Assembly (NCBI RefSeq): GCF_002917095.1
Contig: NZ_PQGA01000015.1
Coordinates: 62,001-126,000 of the forward strand
DNA from: Paraburkholderia eburnea
GTDB lineage: Bacteria > Pseudomonadota > Gammaproteobacteria > Burkholderiales > Burkholderiaceae
DNA length: 64,000 nucleotides
Reading direction: 5' to 3'
A model generated the notes under the pieces. That model did not search any database. It saw nothing but the letters and a program-made list of their open reading frames with translations, and was not told where the DNA came from. The translations under genes and the position numbers were made by a program. Positions 37,658 through 46,412 of the stretch are shown here, in pieces. The number at the start of each line of letters is the position of its first letter. The stretch's first letter is position 1.

Positions 37658-37923
37658 CGTGGGTGTCGTCTCGTGTCGTTATCGTGGGATTTCGGTGCGC
37701 ATCAGACCTAGCCTGTCAGTATTGTCGCCGCATTGCGTCATTTCTGCTGGCGGCCCCTCGGACTGTTCCGTTAGGCGGAACAACCGACGCCAGCGGTCGC
37801 GGGCCGCATAAGCGGTTGTACAAGCGGTTGCGCAAGCGTGGACTTGACGATAACGTAAACGTCGATCTCAACGATAGCCATGCCGCCCGGCCGAATCCGG
37901 CCGCGGCGAAGCGCGCCCCCGAC

Positions 37924-38343
37924 ATGAACCAGTACACGATTACCGAACTCGCCCGCGAATTCGACGTGACGCCCCGTGCGATCCGTTTCTACGAAGACCA
38001 GGGCCTGCTCGCGCCGAGCCGCGAAGGCGCCGGTGGCCTCAAGCGCGTGTTCTCGGGCCGCGACCGCACGCGCCTGAGGCTCACGCTGCGCGGCAAGCGG
38101 CTGGGCTTCACGCTCAACGAGATTCGCGCGCTGCTCGATCTCTACGAGTCGCCCACCGACACGCTGCCGCAGTTGCAGGCCTTCCTCGAAACGGTCGTGC
38201 GTCACCGCGAAATCCTGGAGCGCCAGCGCGACGACCTCGACGCCACGCTCGAAGACCTCGCGCAGTACGAAGCGCAGGCGCGCGTGCTGCTGGAAAAGAA
38301 CGCGGCGGGCGATGTGCGACAGGCGCCGTCCGAAGTGAAATAA
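37924..38343 (+). CDS. MerR-family transcriptional regulator (LiuR-like)
   Basis: 139-residue DNA-binding regulator. The winged-helix starts YTITELAREFDVTPRAIRFY and contains 'QGLLAPSREGAGGLKRVFSG' and 'RDRTRLRLTLRGKRLGFTLN'. A coiled-coil dimer helix follows. The lack of a Cys-rich C-terminus argues against metal sensing. The pattern is like LiuR regulators of branched-chain amino-acid and acyl-CoA catabolism, but no liu genes are adjacent. The ATG at 37924 fits the family; the frame upstream is intergenic. Confidence 0.88.
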   Translation: MNQYTITELAREFDVTPRAIRFYEDQGLLAPSREGAGGLKRVFSGRDRTRLRLTLRGKRLGFTLNEIRALLDLYESPTDTLPQLQAFLETVVRHREILERQRDDLDATLEDLAQYEAQARVLLEKNAAGDVRQAPSEVK

Positions 38344-38350
38344 GCCGATC

Positions 38351-38390
38351 GCACCAAGCCGCACCAGACCGCACCAGACCACACCAGACC
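38351..38390. repeat. 10-bp tandem repeat ahead of aceK
   Basis: Four near-identical 10-mers (GCACCAAGCC, GCACCAGACC, GCACCAGACC, ACACCAGACC) fill most of the 64-base gap between the MerR gene and aceK. Confidence 0.85.
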
Positions 38391-38407
38391 GCGCCGGGAA
38401 TCGCGTC

Positions 38408-40207
38408 ATGAGACATTTTCCGAAACTGCTTTCCTCGCAGATCGGCTTCGATGTGGCGCAAACCGTGCTCGACGGTTTCAACCGCCACTACCAGAGCTTC
38501 TGCGCGGCGGCGGTGCACGCGCGAGCGTGCTTCGAGTCGGCCGACTGGCGCGGCCTGCAGCAACTCGCGCGCGAGCGCATCGTGTCCTATGACGAGCGCG
38601 TGCGCGAATGTCTGCGCGCGCTCGAAGACGAATACGACGCCGAAAGCATCGACGACGAGGTGTGGGAGCAGATCAAGCTGCACTACATCGGCCTGCTGAC
38701 CACGCACCGGCAGCCCGAATGCGCCGAGACCTTTTTTAATTCGGTGTGCTGCAAGATCCTGCATCGCTCGTACTTCAACAACGACTTTATTTTCGTGCGG
38801 CCCGCGATCTCGACCGAATACATCGAGAACGACGAGCCGGCCGCCAAGCCGACTTATCGCGCCTACTATCCGGCCAAAGACGGGCTGGCCGCCACGCTCG
38901 CGCGCATCGTCACGAATTTCCAGCTCGACACGCCTTTTGAGGACCTGGAGCGCGATGTCAGCTGCGTGATGCGGACCATGCTGGACACCTTCGGCGCGGT
39001 CGAGCCAAAGCCGAATTTCCAGATTCACACGCTCGCTTCGCTGTTCTTTCGCAACCAGTCGGCGTATATCGTCGGGCGCATCATCAACGGCGATTTGATC
39101 GCGCCGTTCGTCGTGCCGATCCGTCATGTCGAAGCGGGCGAAGGCGCCGGCAAGCTCGCGCTCGACACGGTGCTGCTGCGCACGGACCCCGTGCTCATCA
39201 TGTTCAGCTTCGCGCACTCGTATTTTTTCGTGGATATGGAAGTGCCGTCCGCGTATGTCGAGTTCCTGCGCAGCATCATGCCGCGCAAGGCGAAGGGCGA
39301 AATCTACACCTCGCTCGGGCTGCAGAAGCAGGGCAAAAATCTCTTCTATCGCGATCTGCTGCACCATCTCTCGCATTCGAGCGATCAGTTCGTCGCCGCG
39401 CCCGGCATTCGCGGCATGGTGATGATCGTGTTTACGCTGCCATCGTTTCCCTACGTGTTCAAGGTCATCAAGGACCGTTTTCCCGCGCCGAAGGAAACCA
39501 CGCGCGCGCAGGTGGAGGCGAAGTATCAACTGGTGAAGCGTCACGACCGGCTCGGGCGTCTTGCCGATACGCTCGAATATTCGAGCGTCGCGCTGCCCAT
39601 CGCGCGACTCGACGAGGCGCTTTTGAAGGAGCTGGAAACGCTTGCGCCTTCGGTGATCGAATACGAAGGCGACCAGCTCGTGATCCGCCATCTCTACATC
39701 GAGCGCCGCATGGTGCCGCTCAATCTCTGGCTGCAGAACGGCAGCGACGAAGAGGTGGAGCACGGCATCCGCGAATACGGCAACGCGGTGAAGGACCTGA
39801 TGCGCGCGAACATCTTTCCGGGCGACATGCTCTACAAGAATTTCGGCGTGACGCGTCATGGCCGCGTGGTGTTCTACGACTACGACGAGATCGAATACCT
39901 CACCGACTGCAACGTGCGCGCCGTGCCCGCGCCACGTTATGAGGATGACGAACTATCGGATGAGCCGTGGTATGCGGTCGGACCGCGCGATATTTTCCCG
40001 GAAACGTATGGCACGTTTTTGCTCGGCGACCCGCGCGTGAAGCGCTATTTCCTCGCGCATCACGCCGACTTCTTCGAACCCGCGCTGTGGCAGGAAAGCA
40101 GGACGCGCCTGCTGGCGGGCGAGGTGCCCGATTGCCTGCCTTATGACGAGGCGGAGCGCTTTCGGCAGCGGTATCCGGAACGCTTCCACGAATCATCGAA
40201 CCTATGA
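38408..40207 (+). CDS. aceK: isocitrate dehydrogenase kinase/phosphatase
   Basis: Bifunctional enzyme that phosphorylates and dephosphorylates isocitrate dehydrogenase, setting flux between the TCA cycle and glyoxylate shunt. The 599-residue protein is full length. It has the N-terminal regulatory domain, 'HTLASLFFRNQSAYIVGRII', the kinase-like ATP region 'SFPYVFKVIKDRFPAPKETT', 'DMLYKNFGVTRHGRVVFYDY' (catalytic-loop-like) and 'DEIEYLTDCNVRAVPAPR'. Starts 64 bp after the MerR gene; possibly co-transcribed. No aceA/aceB is in the window. Confidence 0.96.
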   Translation: MRHFPKLLSSQIGFDVAQTVLDGFNRHYQSFCAAAVHARACFESADWRGLQQLARERIVSYDERVRECLRALEDEYDAESIDDEVWEQIKLHYIGLLTTHRQPECAETFFNSVCCKILHRSYFNNDFIFVRPAISTEYIENDEPAAKPTYRAYYPAKDGLAATLARIVTNFQLDTPFEDLERDVSCVMRTMLDTFGAVEPKPNFQIHTLASLFFRNQSAYIVGRIINGDLIAPFVVPIRHVEAGEGAGKLALDTVLLRTDPVLIMFSFAHSYFFVDMEVPSAYVEFLRSIMPRKAKGEIYTSLGLQKQGKNLFYRDLLHHLSHSSDQFVAAPGIRGMVMIVFTLPSFPYVFKVIKDRFPAPKETTRAQVEAKYQLVKRHDRLGRLADTLEYSSVALPIARLDEALLKELETLAPSVIEYEGDQLVIRHLYIERRMVPLNLWLQNGSDEEVEHGIREYGNAVKDLMRANIFPGDMLYKNFGVTRHGRVVFYDYDEIEYLTDCNVRAVPAPRYEDDELSDEPWYAVGPRDIFPETYGTFLLGDPRVKRYFLAHHADFFEPALWQESRTRLLAGEVPDCLPYDEAERFRQRYPERFHESSNL

Positions 40208-40222
40208 ACAAGGAGGATGGAC

Positions 40223-41428
40223 ATGAGTGAGACACAGAAACATACCCAGCAAGACCCGGTCGTGATCGTCGCGGTGGCGCGCACGCCGATGGCCGGTTTT
40301 CAGGGCGAATTCGCCACACTGACGGCGCCGCAACTGGGCGCAGCGGCGATCGCCGCTGCGGTGGAGCGCGCGGGCCTCAAACCTGGGCAGATCGACGAAG
40401 TGGTGATGGGCTGCGTGCTGCCCGCGGGCCTGGGCCAGGCGCCCGCGCGTCAGGCGGCGCTGGGCGCGGGCCTGCCGCTCGCGGCGGGCGCGACCACGGT
40501 GAACAAGATGTGCGGCTCGGGCATGCGCGCGGCGATGTTCGCGCACGACATGCTGCTGGCGGGTTCCGCCGAGGTGATCGTCGCGGGCGGCATGGAAAGC
40601 ATGTCGAATGCGCCGTATCTGCTGCCGAAGGCGCGCGCGGGCATGCGCATGGGACACGGCCAGGTGCTCGATCATATGTTTCTCGACGGTCTCGAAGACG
40701 CTTACGACAAGGGGCGTTTGATGGGCACCTTCGCCGAGGAATGCGCGGGCGAATTCGACTTTTCGCGCGAGAGTCAGGATGCGTTCGCCATCGAATCGCT
40801 CAAGCGCGCGAAGCGCGCCAACGAAGACGGCTCGTTCGCGTGGGAAATCGCGCCTGTGAAGGTCGCGTCGCGCGCGGGCGAAACGACCATCGAGCGCGAC
40901 GAGCAGCCCTTCAAGGCCAATCTCGACAAGATCGCCACGCTCAAGCCCGCGTTCAGCAAGACGGGCACGGTGACGGCCGCGAACGCGTCGTCGATTTCGG
41001 ACGGCGCGGCGGCGCTCGTGATGATGCGCGAATCGACGGCGAAGCGCCTGGGCGTGCAGCCGCTCGCGCGCGTGGCGGGCCATACGACCTTCGCCCAGGC
41101 GCCCGCGAAGTTCACGACGGCGCCGGTGGGCGCGATCGCGAAGCTGTTCGACAAGACCGGCTGGACAGCCGGGGACGTCGATCTCTACGAGATCAACGAA
41201 GCCTTCGCCGTGGTCACGATGGCGGCGATGAAGGAGCACGACTTGCCGCACGACAAGGTCAACGTGAATGGCGGGGCGTGCGCGCTGGGCCATCCGATCG
41301 GCGCTTCGGGGGCGCGCATTCTCGTCACGCTGATCGGCGCGCTGCGCGCGCGCGGCGGCAAGCGGGGCGTGGCTAGCCTGTGCATCGGCGGCGGCGAGGC
41401 CACGGCAATGGCCGTCGAACTCATGTAG
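40223..41428 (+). CDS. acetyl-CoA C-acetyltransferase (thiolase)
   Basis: Type II thiolase of 401 residues. The nucleophilic Cys lies in TTVNKMCGSGMRAAMFAHDM, the GGMESMSNAPYLL block is typical, and the C-terminal 'NVNGGACALGHPIGASGARI' and 'GVASLCIGGGEATAMAVEL' carry the catalytic His and second Cys. AGGAGG lies directly before the ATG at 40217, which favours the ATG at 40223. Role in acetoacetyl-CoA formation or breakdown is likely. It starts only 15 bases after aceK ends. Confidence 0.95.
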   Translation: MSETQKHTQQDPVVIVAVARTPMAGFQGEFATLTAPQLGAAAIAAAVERAGLKPGQIDEVVMGCVLPAGLGQAPARQAALGAGLPLAAGATTVNKMCGSGMRAAMFAHDMLLAGSAEVIVAGGMESMSNAPYLLPKARAGMRMGHGQVLDHMFLDGLEDAYDKGRLMGTFAEECAGEFDFSRESQDAFAIESLKRAKRANEDGSFAWEIAPVKVASRAGETTIERDEQPFKANLDKIATLKPAFSKTGTVTAANASSISDGAAALVMMRESTAKRLGVQPLARVAGHTTFAQAPAKFTTAPVGAIAKLFDKTGWTAGDVDLYEINEAFAVVTMAAMKEHDLPHDKVNVNGGACALGHPIGASGARILVTLIGALRARGGKRGVASLCIGGGEATAMAVELM

Positions 41429-41521
41429 GCTTTTGAATGACGCGCGCCGCGGGGAGGCGGCGCGCGGCATGACCCGCACGCGGTGTGTGGTAAAGATCGC
41501 GGCATACAAGAGAGGTGCAAC

Positions 41522-42199
41522 ATGAAAACAGCATTGATCGTGGGTGCCTCGCGCGGCCTCGGCCTCGAGTTCGCGCGCCAGTATGTGAAGGCCGGCTGGC
41601 GCGTGCTGGCCACGGCCCGCTCCGAAGCGTCGCTTGCGGAATTGCGCGCGTTGGGCGCGCAGACGTACCCGCTCGATATCGCGCGGCCCGAAGACATCGC
41701 CGCACTGGGCTGGAAGCTCGACGGCGAGCGTCTGGATGTCGCGCTCATTGTGTCGGGCGTCTATGGCCCGCGCACCGAAGGCGTCGAGACCATCACCGCC
41801 GAAGACTTCGAGTACGTGATGAACACCAACGTGCGCGGCCCGATGCAGATCATCCCGATCCTGCTGCCGCTCGTCGACGCGGCGCATGGCGTGCTCGGCG
41901 TGCTGTCGAGCCGCATGGGCAGCATCACGCAGACCACGGGCACGACCGGCTGGCTCTATCGCGCGAGCAAGGCGGCGGTGAACGACGTGCTCAAGATCAC
42001 CTCGTTGCAGACGCGGCGCGCCACCTGCATCGCGTTGCATCCGGGCTGGGTGCGCACGGACATGGGCGGCGCGCACGCGGCCATCGACGCGACGGCGAGC
42101 GTCGCGGGCATGCGCGAAGTCGTCGCCGAAGCCGCCGCCGCGCGCGAAGTCTTCAACGGGCGCTTCTTCCAGTACGACGGCACCGAACTCGACTGGTAA
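41522..42199 (+). CDS. short-chain dehydrogenase/reductase
   Basis: 225-residue Rossmann-fold oxidoreductase: MKTALIVGASRGLGLEFARQ (TGxxxGxG-type loop), 'NVRGPMQIIPILLPL' with the structural Asn, catalytic Ser in VLSSRMGSITQT, and YRASKAAVND (YxxxK). 'HPGWVRTDMGG' matches the csgA/C-factor-like subgroup. Start at 41522 with GAGAGG upstream. The substrate is unknown. Confidence 0.92.
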   Translation: MKTALIVGASRGLGLEFARQYVKAGWRVLATARSEASLAELRALGAQTYPLDIARPEDIAALGWKLDGERLDVALIVSGVYGPRTEGVETITAEDFEYVMNTNVRGPMQIIPILLPLVDAAHGVLGVLSSRMGSITQTTGTTGWLYRASKAAVNDVLKITSLQTRRATCIALHPGWVRTDMGGAHAAIDATASVAGMREVVAEAAAAREVFNGRFFQYDGTELDW

Positions 42200-42276
42200 G
42201 CTCTGCTGCACGGATGAATCAGGGCCGCCACGCTCGCGCGGGCGGCTTTTTTATTTTGTCGAAGGAATCGTTTTTT

Positions 42277-42729
42277 ATGAGCGCACACACGCAGCGTCCC
42301 GTCGAATGTCCTTGCGGCGGCGCCGCGCCTGGCCAGAAATCGGAGAAATCGGGGGCGAAGCCGCCTCGCTACGCCGACTGCTGCGGCCGCTTCATCGATG
42401 GCGATGCATTGCCCGCCACCGCGCTCGAACTGATGCGCTCGCGCTACACGGCTTACGTGCTGGGCGACGTGCCGTATCTGCGCGCGACGTGGGCCGCTGA
42501 AACCTGTCCCGCCGATCTCGACGTCGATCCCAATGAGCCGGGCGCGCCGCGCTGGCTGGGACTGGCCGTGAAGCGGCATGAAAGCATCGACGAAACCCAT
42601 GCGATCGTCGAATTCGTCGCGCGCCATAAAAGCGGGGGACGCGCGTATCGCCTGCACGAATCGAGCCGCTTCACGCGCGGCGACGACGGCCGCTGGCGCT
42701 ACGTGGACGGCGATATCCTGGAAGGCTGA
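42277..42729 (+). CDS. YchJ family protein (zinc-binding, SEC-C-like N-terminus)
   Basis: 150 residues. CPCGGAA at residues ~10-16 and YADCCGRFIDGDALPATALE give the Cys cluster of the YchJ/SEC-C family. 'LMRSRYTAYVLGDVPYLRAT' and a C-terminal NTF2-like strand region (SSRFTRGDDGRWRYVDGDIL) follow. GAAGGAAT lies upstream of the ATG. Role not established in the family. Confidence 0.9.
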   Translation: MSAHTQRPVECPCGGAAPGQKSEKSGAKPPRYADCCGRFIDGDALPATALELMRSRYTAYVLGDVPYLRATWAAETCPADLDVDPNEPGAPRWLGLAVKRHESIDETHAIVEFVARHKSGGRAYRLHESSRFTRGDDGRWRYVDGDILEG

Positions 42730-43245
42730 CGCTCCGGCGCCTTCGAAAAGAAGCGCGCTCGGGCACGCAAAATCGTGCTTTTGCAAACCCACGCTTACCT
42801 GCAAAAAACGGGGATGTAGACGATGCGCGACAGGTCGCCTCCGCCATTGTTTTCCGTTTTCGTTACTCCGCATGACCTCGAAATCCGCCGATGCGCCGTG
42901 CTTCAAGGCCTGCGCGCCGTTGGCACGCCTTATGCCGGGTTACCCCTGAATTGCACAACAATTATTTGTCGTGCGAGGATGCAATCACGGTGTCCGTTTC
43001 GCCATTAAGAATTTGTTGAAAAACAATTTCCTGGCGACTTCAAACGGAGGCTGGCGGCGAGTCTGATCGATGACAGAAAGGCGCCGCATAGGTGTTCCGA
43101 TCGGTTTTACTTCCCAGCAACGGGTCAAAAACCACGCCAGGCCTTCGGGCCAGGCGCGCCAGTGTCCTGTTGTGTCCGCTTGAGGGCGGGGATAGTTGCT
43201 CGGTAGTCAGATTCACAGCAGGATTTTCGCGGGCGGGTGTAGCGC
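42730..43245. other. 516-bp intergenic region before the secreted hydrolase
   Basis: No gene supported. AT-rich around 42950-43030, with the imperfect inverted repeat GCACAACAA-ttat-TTGTCGTGC (42953-42974). It probably holds the promoter of the gene at 43246. Confidence 0.45.
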
Positions 43246-44688
43246 ATGGCGTTCAGGAAGCTTCTTACCGGATGGGCGGTGGCCGGCACAGCATGTGTGC
43301 TGTCGGTCGCGCACGCAGCCTCTCTTACCGATCCGGCAGCCGTGTCGGGCGCTCAAGTCTCGACGCAGGTTTCAAGCGCGGCCGCCGCGCATATGAGTGC
43401 CAACGTCGGCGCTCAATCCTCGCTCGCATCCAGTTCATCCGGCCCGCTCGGCAGCGCGCACGTGCCGCGCATCGCGCTCGACGACGCGTATCTGCCCGTC
43501 GTGCACGCCGGCATGAACGCCCAGATCATCCATATTCCCGTGCCGGGCGAGTCCGACGTCACGCTCGAAACCACGGTTTACCGCCCGGACGGCCCCGGCC
43601 CGTTCCCGATGGTGGTGTTCAACCACGGCAAGATCCCCGGCGACCCGCGCATGCAGCCGCGCAGCGACCCGATGTCGTTCGCGCGCGAATTCGTGCGCCG
43701 CGGCTACGTGGTGGTCGCGCCGAACCGCCGCGGCTTCGCCGGTTCGGGCGGCAGCTACGAGCAGGACGGCTGCGACGTGGCGAGCAACGGCATGGGCCAG
43801 GCCGCCGACGTCGCCACGACGGTCGACTACATGTCGAAGCAGCCCTATGTGGACGTGAACCATATCGCCGTGGCGGGCACCTCGCACGGCGGTCTCGCGA
43901 CCATGGCCTACGGCACCGAAGCCGCGCACGGCGTGCGCGCGCTCATCAACTTCTCGGGCGGTCTGCGTCAGGACGCCTGCACGGGCTGGCAGGACAACCT
44001 GACCCAGGCATTTGGCTCGTACGGCGGACGGGCTCGCGTGGCCTCGCTCTGGCTTTACGGCGACAACGATTCGGTGTGGACGCCCGATCTCGTCACGAAG
44101 ATGTTCACGGCTTTCCGCACCGCGCAGGCGGGCGACGGGCAGCCAGGCTCGAACTTCGCCTCGGGTGCGAAGCTGGTCGATTTCGGCGCGTACAAGAACG
44201 ACGCGCACCGGCTCGTCGGCGATCGCGACGGCGTGCAGGTCTGGTGGCCGACGGTCGAAGCCTTCCTCGCCAATCAAGGCATGCCCACGTCGGTGCAGTA
44301 CCGCGTGGAGACGCCGAGCGCGCCGCGCGCGAGCGGTTACGCGTCGATCGATTCGGTGAGCGCGGTGCCGTTCCTCGATCAGGCGGGCCGCGACGGCTAT
44401 CGCAACTTCCTCAAGCAGTACCCGAGCCGTGCGTTCGCCGTGTCCGATTCGGGCGCGTGGTCGTGGGCCGAGGGCGGTGACAATCCGATGGACGTCGCCG
44501 TCGCGAACTGCCAGAAGCACAGCTCGGATCCATGCCGGCTCTATGCGGTCAACGGCAGCGTGGTGTGGGCGAACGAAAACGTCGCGACCGCGCGGAACGA
44601 ACCCGCCGACGACGGCCATGCCGTTGCGGATAGCGGCAACGCCGCGCCTGGCGCAGCCGACTCGTCGCACTCGCTCGCGAGCCGCTAG
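43246..44688 (+). CDS. secreted alpha/beta hydrolase (dienelactone-hydrolase-like)
   Basis: 480 residues with signal peptide MAFRKLLTGWAVAGTACVLS...AHA and a Ser/Ala-rich stretch to ~70. The hydrolase domain follows: 'VYRPDGPGPFPMVVFNHGKI', the oxyanion-side 'APNRRGFAGSGGSYEQDG', and the nucleophile elbow AVAGTSHGGLATM (Ser213). A His likely supplied by 'NDAHRLVGDRDGVQVW' completes the triad. A C-terminal domain of ~150 residues contains two Cys in 'VAVANCQKHSSDPCRLYAVN', possibly a disulfide, then a low-complexity tail. The substrate is unknown. Confidence 0.88.
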   Translation: MAFRKLLTGWAVAGTACVLSVAHAASLTDPAAVSGAQVSTQVSSAAAAHMSANVGAQSSLASSSSGPLGSAHVPRIALDDAYLPVVHAGMNAQIIHIPVPGESDVTLETTVYRPDGPGPFPMVVFNHGKIPGDPRMQPRSDPMSFAREFVRRGYVVVAPNRRGFAGSGGSYEQDGCDVASNGMGQAADVATTVDYMSKQPYVDVNHIAVAGTSHGGLATMAYGTEAAHGVRALINFSGGLRQDACTGWQDNLTQAFGSYGGRARVASLWLYGDNDSVWTPDLVTKMFTAFRTAQAGDGQPGSNFASGAKLVDFGAYKNDAHRLVGDRDGVQVWWPTVEAFLANQGMPTSVQYRVETPSAPRASGYASIDSVSAVPFLDQAGRDGYRNFLKQYPSRAFAVSDSGAWSWAEGGDNPMDVAVANCQKHSSDPCRLYAVNGSVVWANENVATARNEPADDGHAVADSGNAAPGAADSSHSLASR

Positions 44689-44730
44689 AACATCTGACGC
44701 GCCAGCGCGTCGCGTGATCCTGTTGCCCCG

Positions 44731-44755
44731 AAAGGCGCCTTGCGGCGCCTTTTTT
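44731..44755 (+). terminator. intrinsic terminator after the secreted hydrolase
   Basis: AAAGGCGCC-TTGC-GGCGCCTTTTTT: a compact GC stem plus T-run, about 40 bases after the stop. Confidence 0.9.
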
Positions 44756-45041
44756 CATTGCGGGTTCGCTGCCGCCTTGCGATACATCCCCAAATAAATG
44801 CCGCCTCGGGCGCTTCTTGCGCGGCGTTTGCCGCGCCGCGCGCATATTTTTTTGCATAAGCGCGCGTCACTTTGCCGTCGTCATCTACGGCCATTTCGAG
44901 TCTTTGCAAACGAAGTGCGCCGAGCTGCCCCGAACCCCGCCAAACCCCACGCCGACGGGCCTGGAAAGCCCCTTTCGGGGGTAGTGCATTGCGCGATCGA
45001 ACGCGCTAAATTCGGCTGCGCTGTCGTATCGGGAGCCGTAA
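44756..45041. other. upstream region of the biotin operon
   Basis: No gene visible. It contains a small GCCCCTTTCGGGGG hairpin (about 44968-44981). No BirA-type operator (TTGTAAACC/GGTTTACAA) or BioR box is recognisable. Confidence 0.45.
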
Positions 45042-46412
45042 GTGGACTCGCAAAACAAGAACTCGCAAACCAACCTTGGCAACGATGCCTGGATCGCGCG
45101 CAGCCTGCGCGCGGTCTGGCACCCTTGCACCCAGATGAAACACCACGAGCGCCTGCCGCTCGTCGCCGTCGCGCGCGGCGCGGGCCCGTGGCTCTATGAC
45201 CACGAGGACCGGCGCTATCTGGACGCCATCAGTTCGTGGTGGGTGAATCTGTTCGGCCACGCCAATCCGGCCATCAACGCCGCGCTCAAGGCGCAGCTCG
45301 ACACGCTTGAGCACGTGATGCTCGCGGGCTGCACGCACGAGCCCGCCGTCGAACTGGCCGAACACCTCGCGGCCCTCACGGACAACGTGCTGGGCCATGC
45401 GTTCTTCGCCTCGGATGGCGCATCGGCGGTCGAGATCGCGCTGAAGATGAGCTTCCACGCGTGGCGTAATCAGGGTGCGAGCGACAAACGCGAATTCGTG
45501 TGCCTGGCCAACAGCTATCACGGCGAGACCATCGGCGCGCTCGGCGTGACCGACGTGAAGCTCTTCCGGGATGCCTACGATCCGCTGCTCACGCATGCGC
45601 ACGTGGTCGCTTCGCCCGATGCGCGCTTCGCGCGCGAAGGCGAAAGCGCCGCCGATGTCGCGCGCCGCGCGCTCGCCGACGTGGAAAAGCTTTTCGCCGA
45701 ACGCGAAGGCCGTATCGCCGCGCTGATCGTCGAGCCGCTCGTGCAGTGCGCCGCCGGCATGGCGATGCACGATCCGTCGTATCTGCGCGGCCTGCGCGCG
45801 CTGTGCGATCAATACAAGGTGCACCTGATCGCCGATGAAATCGCCGTCGGCTGCGGGCGTACCGGGACGTTCTTCGCCTGCGAGCAGGCCGGCATCTGGC
45901 CCGATCTGCTCACGCTCTCGAAGGGCATCAGCGGCGGTTATCTGCCGCTGTCGATCGTGCTGTCGCGCGACGAAATCTACGCGGCCTTCTACGACGACGA
46001 CACCACGCGCGGCTTCCTGCATTCGCATTCGTACACGGGCAATCCGCTCGCGTGCCGCGCGGCGCTCGCGACGCTCGACCTGTTCGCGCGCGACGGCGTG
46101 CTGGAGTCGAACGCGCGCAAGTCCGCGCAACTGCGCGAGGCCTTCGCACCGCTCGACGCCCATCCGCTCGTGCGCAACCTGCGCCAGTGCGGCACGATCC
46201 TCGCGTTCGACGTGGCGCTCGCCGATGCCGAACGCGCACGCACGTTCTCGCGCCGCTTCTTCGAAAACGCATTGCAGCGCGAGTTGCTGCTGCGCCCGAT
46301 CGGCACGACGGTCTACGTGATGCCGCCCTATATTCTGGACGCCGAAACACAGGCGCTGCTCGCGACGCGCACGCGCGAGACGTTCGACGCCACCGTCGCG
46401 GAGGACCTCTGA
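45042..46412 (+). CDS. bioA: adenosylmethionine-8-amino-7-oxononanoate aminotransferase
   Basis: PLP enzyme making 7,8-diaminopelargonate, using SAM as amino donor. Features are AVWHPCTQMKHHERLPLVAV near the start (substrate-binding), 'YLDAISSWWVNLFGHANPAI', and 'FASDGASAVEIALKMSFHAW'. The PLP Lys region reads LLTLSKGISGGYLPLSIVLS, and 'FLHSHSYTGNPLACRAALAT' follows. The start is GTG at 45042 with GGGAG ahead. First gene of bioA-F-D-B; its TGA overlaps the bioF ATG (TGATG). Confidence 0.97.
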   Translation: MDSQNKNSQTNLGNDAWIARSLRAVWHPCTQMKHHERLPLVAVARGAGPWLYDHEDRRYLDAISSWWVNLFGHANPAINAALKAQLDTLEHVMLAGCTHEPAVELAEHLAALTDNVLGHAFFASDGASAVEIALKMSFHAWRNQGASDKREFVCLANSYHGETIGALGVTDVKLFRDAYDPLLTHAHVVASPDARFAREGESAADVARRALADVEKLFAEREGRIAALIVEPLVQCAAGMAMHDPSYLRGLRALCDQYKVHLIADEIAVGCGRTGTFFACEQAGIWPDLLTLSKGISGGYLPLSIVLSRDEIYAAFYDDDTTRGFLHSHSYTGNPLACRAALATLDLFARDGVLESNARKSAQLREAFAPLDAHPLVRNLRQCGTILAFDVALADAERARTFSRRFFENALQRELLLRPIGTTVYVMPPYILDAETQALLATRTRETFDATVAEDL

